Below are positions 31,191 through 32,871 of a stretch of 32,871 bases of DNA, piece after piece (position 1 is the first letter of the stretch; each line of letters starts with the position of its first letter). Origin of the DNA: CAYGVT01 sp964353355. GTDB taxonomy: Archaea; Thermoplasmatota; DTKX01; GCA-020343715. Both the position numbers and the translations under genes were made by a program. Location: contig CAYGVT010000071.1 in the NCBI GenBank assembly GCA_964353355.1, positions 1 through 32,871 of the forward strand, read 5' to 3'. Below the pieces are notes generated by a model. The model was given only the letters and a program-made list of their open reading frames with translations. It was not told the origin of the DNA and did not search any database.

Positions 31191-32717
31191 ATGACGCACT
31201 ACGACCTCCTGGTCATCGGCTCGGGGGCAGGGATGAACGTCGCCGCGAGGGCCTACGAGCACGGCCAGAAGGTCGCGGTCGTGGACAAGGACCCCCTCGG
31301 GGGGACGTGCCTGAACAGGGGCTGCATACCCTCCAAGGTCTGGACGACGGCCGCGGACGCGGTCCGCGAGGCCCAGCACGCGGCGGCCATCGGGGTGCGG
31401 CTGCGCCTCGAGGGCGTGGACTACAGGACAATCCGCGAGCGGACGTGGGAGATAGTGCTCGACGGCCGCCACTCGATGGAGGCGGGCGTCAAGCACGCGA
31501 AGGGATTCGACTTCCACAACGTTCCCGGCGAGTTCGTGGGCGACATGCGCATGCGCGCGGGCGGCAAGGAGCTCACCGCGGACAGGGTCGTCATCGCCTC
31601 CGGCGCGCGCGCGCAGCTGCCCCCCATCCAGGGCATCCAGGAGGTCGGTTTCCTCACTAGCGACACCGTGTTCGGCCTCAAGGCCCTGCCCGCGTCCCTG
31701 GTCATCGTGGGCGGCGGCTACATCGCCTGCGAGTTCGGGCACTTCATGTCCGCGATGGGCGTCAAGACGACGGTCCTGGGCCGCAACCCGAGGCTGCTGC
31801 CCCGCGAGGACCCAGAGGTCAGCGCGGCCGTGCTCAAGGGCATGTCGCGGCACATGGAGGTGTGCACCAACACTGAGGTCGTGTCGGCCTCCAGGGCCGG
31901 CAGGGCCAAGCGCCTGGTCGCGCGCGACCGCGGGACCGGGAAGCAGCACGCGTTCGAGGCCGAGGAGGTGCTCCTTGCGTCGGGTCGAGTGTCGAATGCG
32001 GACATCCTCAAGCCCCAGGCCACGGGCGTCCAGGTCGACGAGGCGGGATGGGTCAAGACGAACGACTACCTTGAGACCACCCGCAAGGACGTGTGGGCGA
32101 TGGGCGATTGCGTCAACCGCGGCCAGTTCCGGCACACCGCCAACTACCACGGGGAGGTCGTCTGGAACAATGCCTTCGGCGGGAAGAAGGTGAAGGTGGA
32201 CGAGCACGCCATCCCCTCGGCCGTCTTCAGCTGGCCCCAGGTGGGCTCGGTCGGCATCACGGCCGAGGAGGCCGTCAAGCGGGGCTTCCACGCGCATGTG
32301 GGCAAGGTCATGTACCACGACACCGCCAAGGGCTTCGCGATGGGCGACACCGAGGCCTTCGCGAAGGTCGTCGTGGACGGCGCGACCGGCCGCGTCCTGG
32401 GCGCGCACATCGTCGGACCGCAGGCATCCGTCCTCGTCCAGCTGGTCGTGGTCGTCATGAACGCGGGCGACCAGACCTACCGGCCGTTCATCTTCTCCCA
32501 GACCATCCACCCGGCCCTCAGCGAGGTCGTGGTGCGCGCGTTCGGGGCGCTCCAGCACGCGGGGCCTGGCGGCCACGAGCATGCCCACGAGCATGCCCAC
32601 GAGCATGGCCACGGGCACGAGCACGGGCACGAGCAGGCCCACGGCGATGGCCACGAGCACGGGAAGGAGCACGCCCACGAGCGTGGTCACGAGGATGGGC
32701 ACGCCCATCCCCACTAG
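31191..32717 (+). CDS. Dihydrolipoamide-dehydrogenase-like flavoprotein with a His-rich C-terminal tail
   Basis: This is a 508-residue class I pyridine-nucleotide disulfide oxidoreductase. It has an FAD motif (GSGAGMN, 10-16), a redox-active disulfide C40-C45 (GGTCLNRGCIPSK), an NAD(P)H motif (IVGGGYIACEFG), a second FAD motif (VWAMGDC) and a C-terminal HPALSE with H440 and E445 as the expected acid-base dyad. The catalytic core thus matches dihydrolipoamide dehydrogenase or mercuric-reductase-like enzymes. Residues 462-508 form a tail with 19 His in 47 residues, alternating with Glu, Gly and Ala, which is not part of the family and looks like a Ni/Zn/Co-binding extension. ATG 31158 is an alternative start. 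No lipoylated partner gene is in the window. Confidence 0.9.
   Translation: MTHYDLLVIGSGAGMNVAARAYEHGQKVAVVDKDPLGGTCLNRGCIPSKVWTTAADAVREAQHAAAIGVRLRLEGVDYRTIRERTWEIVLDGRHSMEAGVKHAKGFDFHNVPGEFVGDMRMRAGGKELTADRVVIASGARAQLPPIQGIQEVGFLTSDTVFGLKALPASLVIVGGGYIACEFGHFMSAMGVKTTVLGRNPRLLPREDPEVSAAVLKGMSRHMEVCTNTEVVSASRAGRAKRLVARDRGTGKQHAFEAEEVLLASGRVSNADILKPQATGVQVDEAGWVKTNDYLETTRKDVWAMGDCVNRGQFRHTANYHGEVVWNNAFGGKKVKVDEHAIPSAVFSWPQVGSVGITAEEAVKRGFHAHVGKVMYHDTAKGFAMGDTEAFAKVVVDGATGRVLGAHIVGPQASVLVQLVVVVMNAGDQTYRPFIFSQTIHPALSEVVVRAFGALQHAGPGGHEHAHEHAHEHGHGHEHGHEQAHGDGHEHGKEHAHERGHEDGHAHPH
32574..32714 (+). repeat. In-frame repeat encoding the His-rich tail
   Basis: Units such as CACGAGCATGCC recur at the end of the flavoprotein gene. 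The HEHAHEHAHEHG phase is encoded by mixed CAC/CAT codons, so the tail is partly diversified at the DNA level and not a pure recent slippage product. Confidence 0.8.
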
Positions 32718-32732
32718 GCGCGGGGCCCGTCG

Positions 32733-32871
32733 CTAGTGTTCCGTTACATAAATACATATGTTTAATAACCTCACCGTTCTTACAGTCCTCATGCGTGTCG
32801 CTCCAGCAATCGTGCCGACGGACGTCGAGCGAGCTCAACTCGTGAAATGGTCGCATGGTCGGTCGACACCT
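32733..32871 (+). mobile_element. Left end of an IS630-like element, cut by the window edge
   Basis: GC-rich sequence changes abruptly to AT-rich DNA after TAG at 32733 (TGTTCCGTTACATAAATACATATG), then an IS630-like transposase start follows. IS630 elements insert at TA, and a TA lies at the junction. The boundary is inferred because the right end is not visible. Confidence 0.5.
32791..32871 (+). CDS. N-terminus of an IS630-like transposase (partial)
   Basis: Twenty-seven codons from ATG 32791 to the edge read MRVAPAIVPTDVERAQLVKW and on to a GRSTP ending. This matches the usual opening of IS630-type transposases (RVAP-IVL-DEER-L--W--GRSTP), which is followed by a helix-turn-helix. Upstream is an AT-rich promoter-like stretch (32749-32768). 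The remainder of the gene lies beyond the window, so intactness is unknown. Confidence 0.7.
   Translation, partial: MRVAPAIVPTDVERAQLVKWSHGRSTP

Noticed and set aside
32574..32714. Regular repeats as a possible CRISPR array or regulatory repeat
   Set aside because: They are in frame with the flavoprotein gene and encode its His-rich tail, without spacers.

Overview
The window is a very GC-rich stretch of archaeal chromosome. The lineage evidence comes from the genes: the large subunit of the euryarchaeal replicative DNA polymerase D (23028-26504), RNA polymerase subunit Rpo11/RpoL, an archaeal CTP-dependent riboflavin kinase with an N-terminal winged helix, TruD, and a NOG1-type GTPase. Many genes have a TATA-like box centred about 26-28 bases before the start codon and no Shine-Dalgarno site, so many transcripts are probably leaderless. 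PolD, the many membrane-anchored Ig-like proteins and the high GC together suggest an uncultured Thermoplasmatota-like euryarchaeon. That placement is inference; no rRNA gene is present.

Left edge (1-1930): the first codons of a minus-strand gene run off the window, with a 12-bp-arm palindrome at the start codon. A complete insertion sequence (152-1777) has separated this gene from its divergent neighbour. The element has 25-bp imperfect terminal inverted repeats, an 11-bp target duplication and an intact DDE transposase gene.

1931-17606 is dominated by cell-surface and membrane proteins: a gingipain-like C25 peptidase with a stalk and C-terminal anchor, a transglutaminase-core protein of similar plan, a polytopic membrane protein, two tandem DUF998-like paralogues, a small membrane protein, and a three-gene minus-strand operon (two proteins with carboxypeptidase-regulatory-like domains and a DUF2085 protein). 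truD and rpo11 lie among them.

17685-22596: ribK stands divergent to a nucleotidyltransferase/HEPN toxin-antitoxin-like pair. The putative antitoxin start codon lies inside a pair of 17-bp direct repeats. The HEPN gene is broken by a +1 frameshift. A NOG1-like GTPase and a PrsW-type intramembrane protease with a C-terminal zinc ribbon follow.

23028-32717: polD large subunit, a convergent SDR-family protein without the usual catalytic Tyr, a small secreted protein coupled to an OPT-family transporter, a stand-alone PqqD-like protein, a 71-residue Cys-rich protein, and a dihydrolipoamide-dehydrogenase-like flavoprotein with a 47-residue tail holding 19 His. The right edge carries the first 27 codons of an IS630-like transposase.

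The points most worth follow-up are the His-tailed flavoprotein with its PqqD and Cys-rich neighbours, the repeat-controlled and frameshifted nucleotidyltransferase/HEPN module, and the block of anchored surface proteins. No CRISPR array, rRNA or intact tRNA was found.
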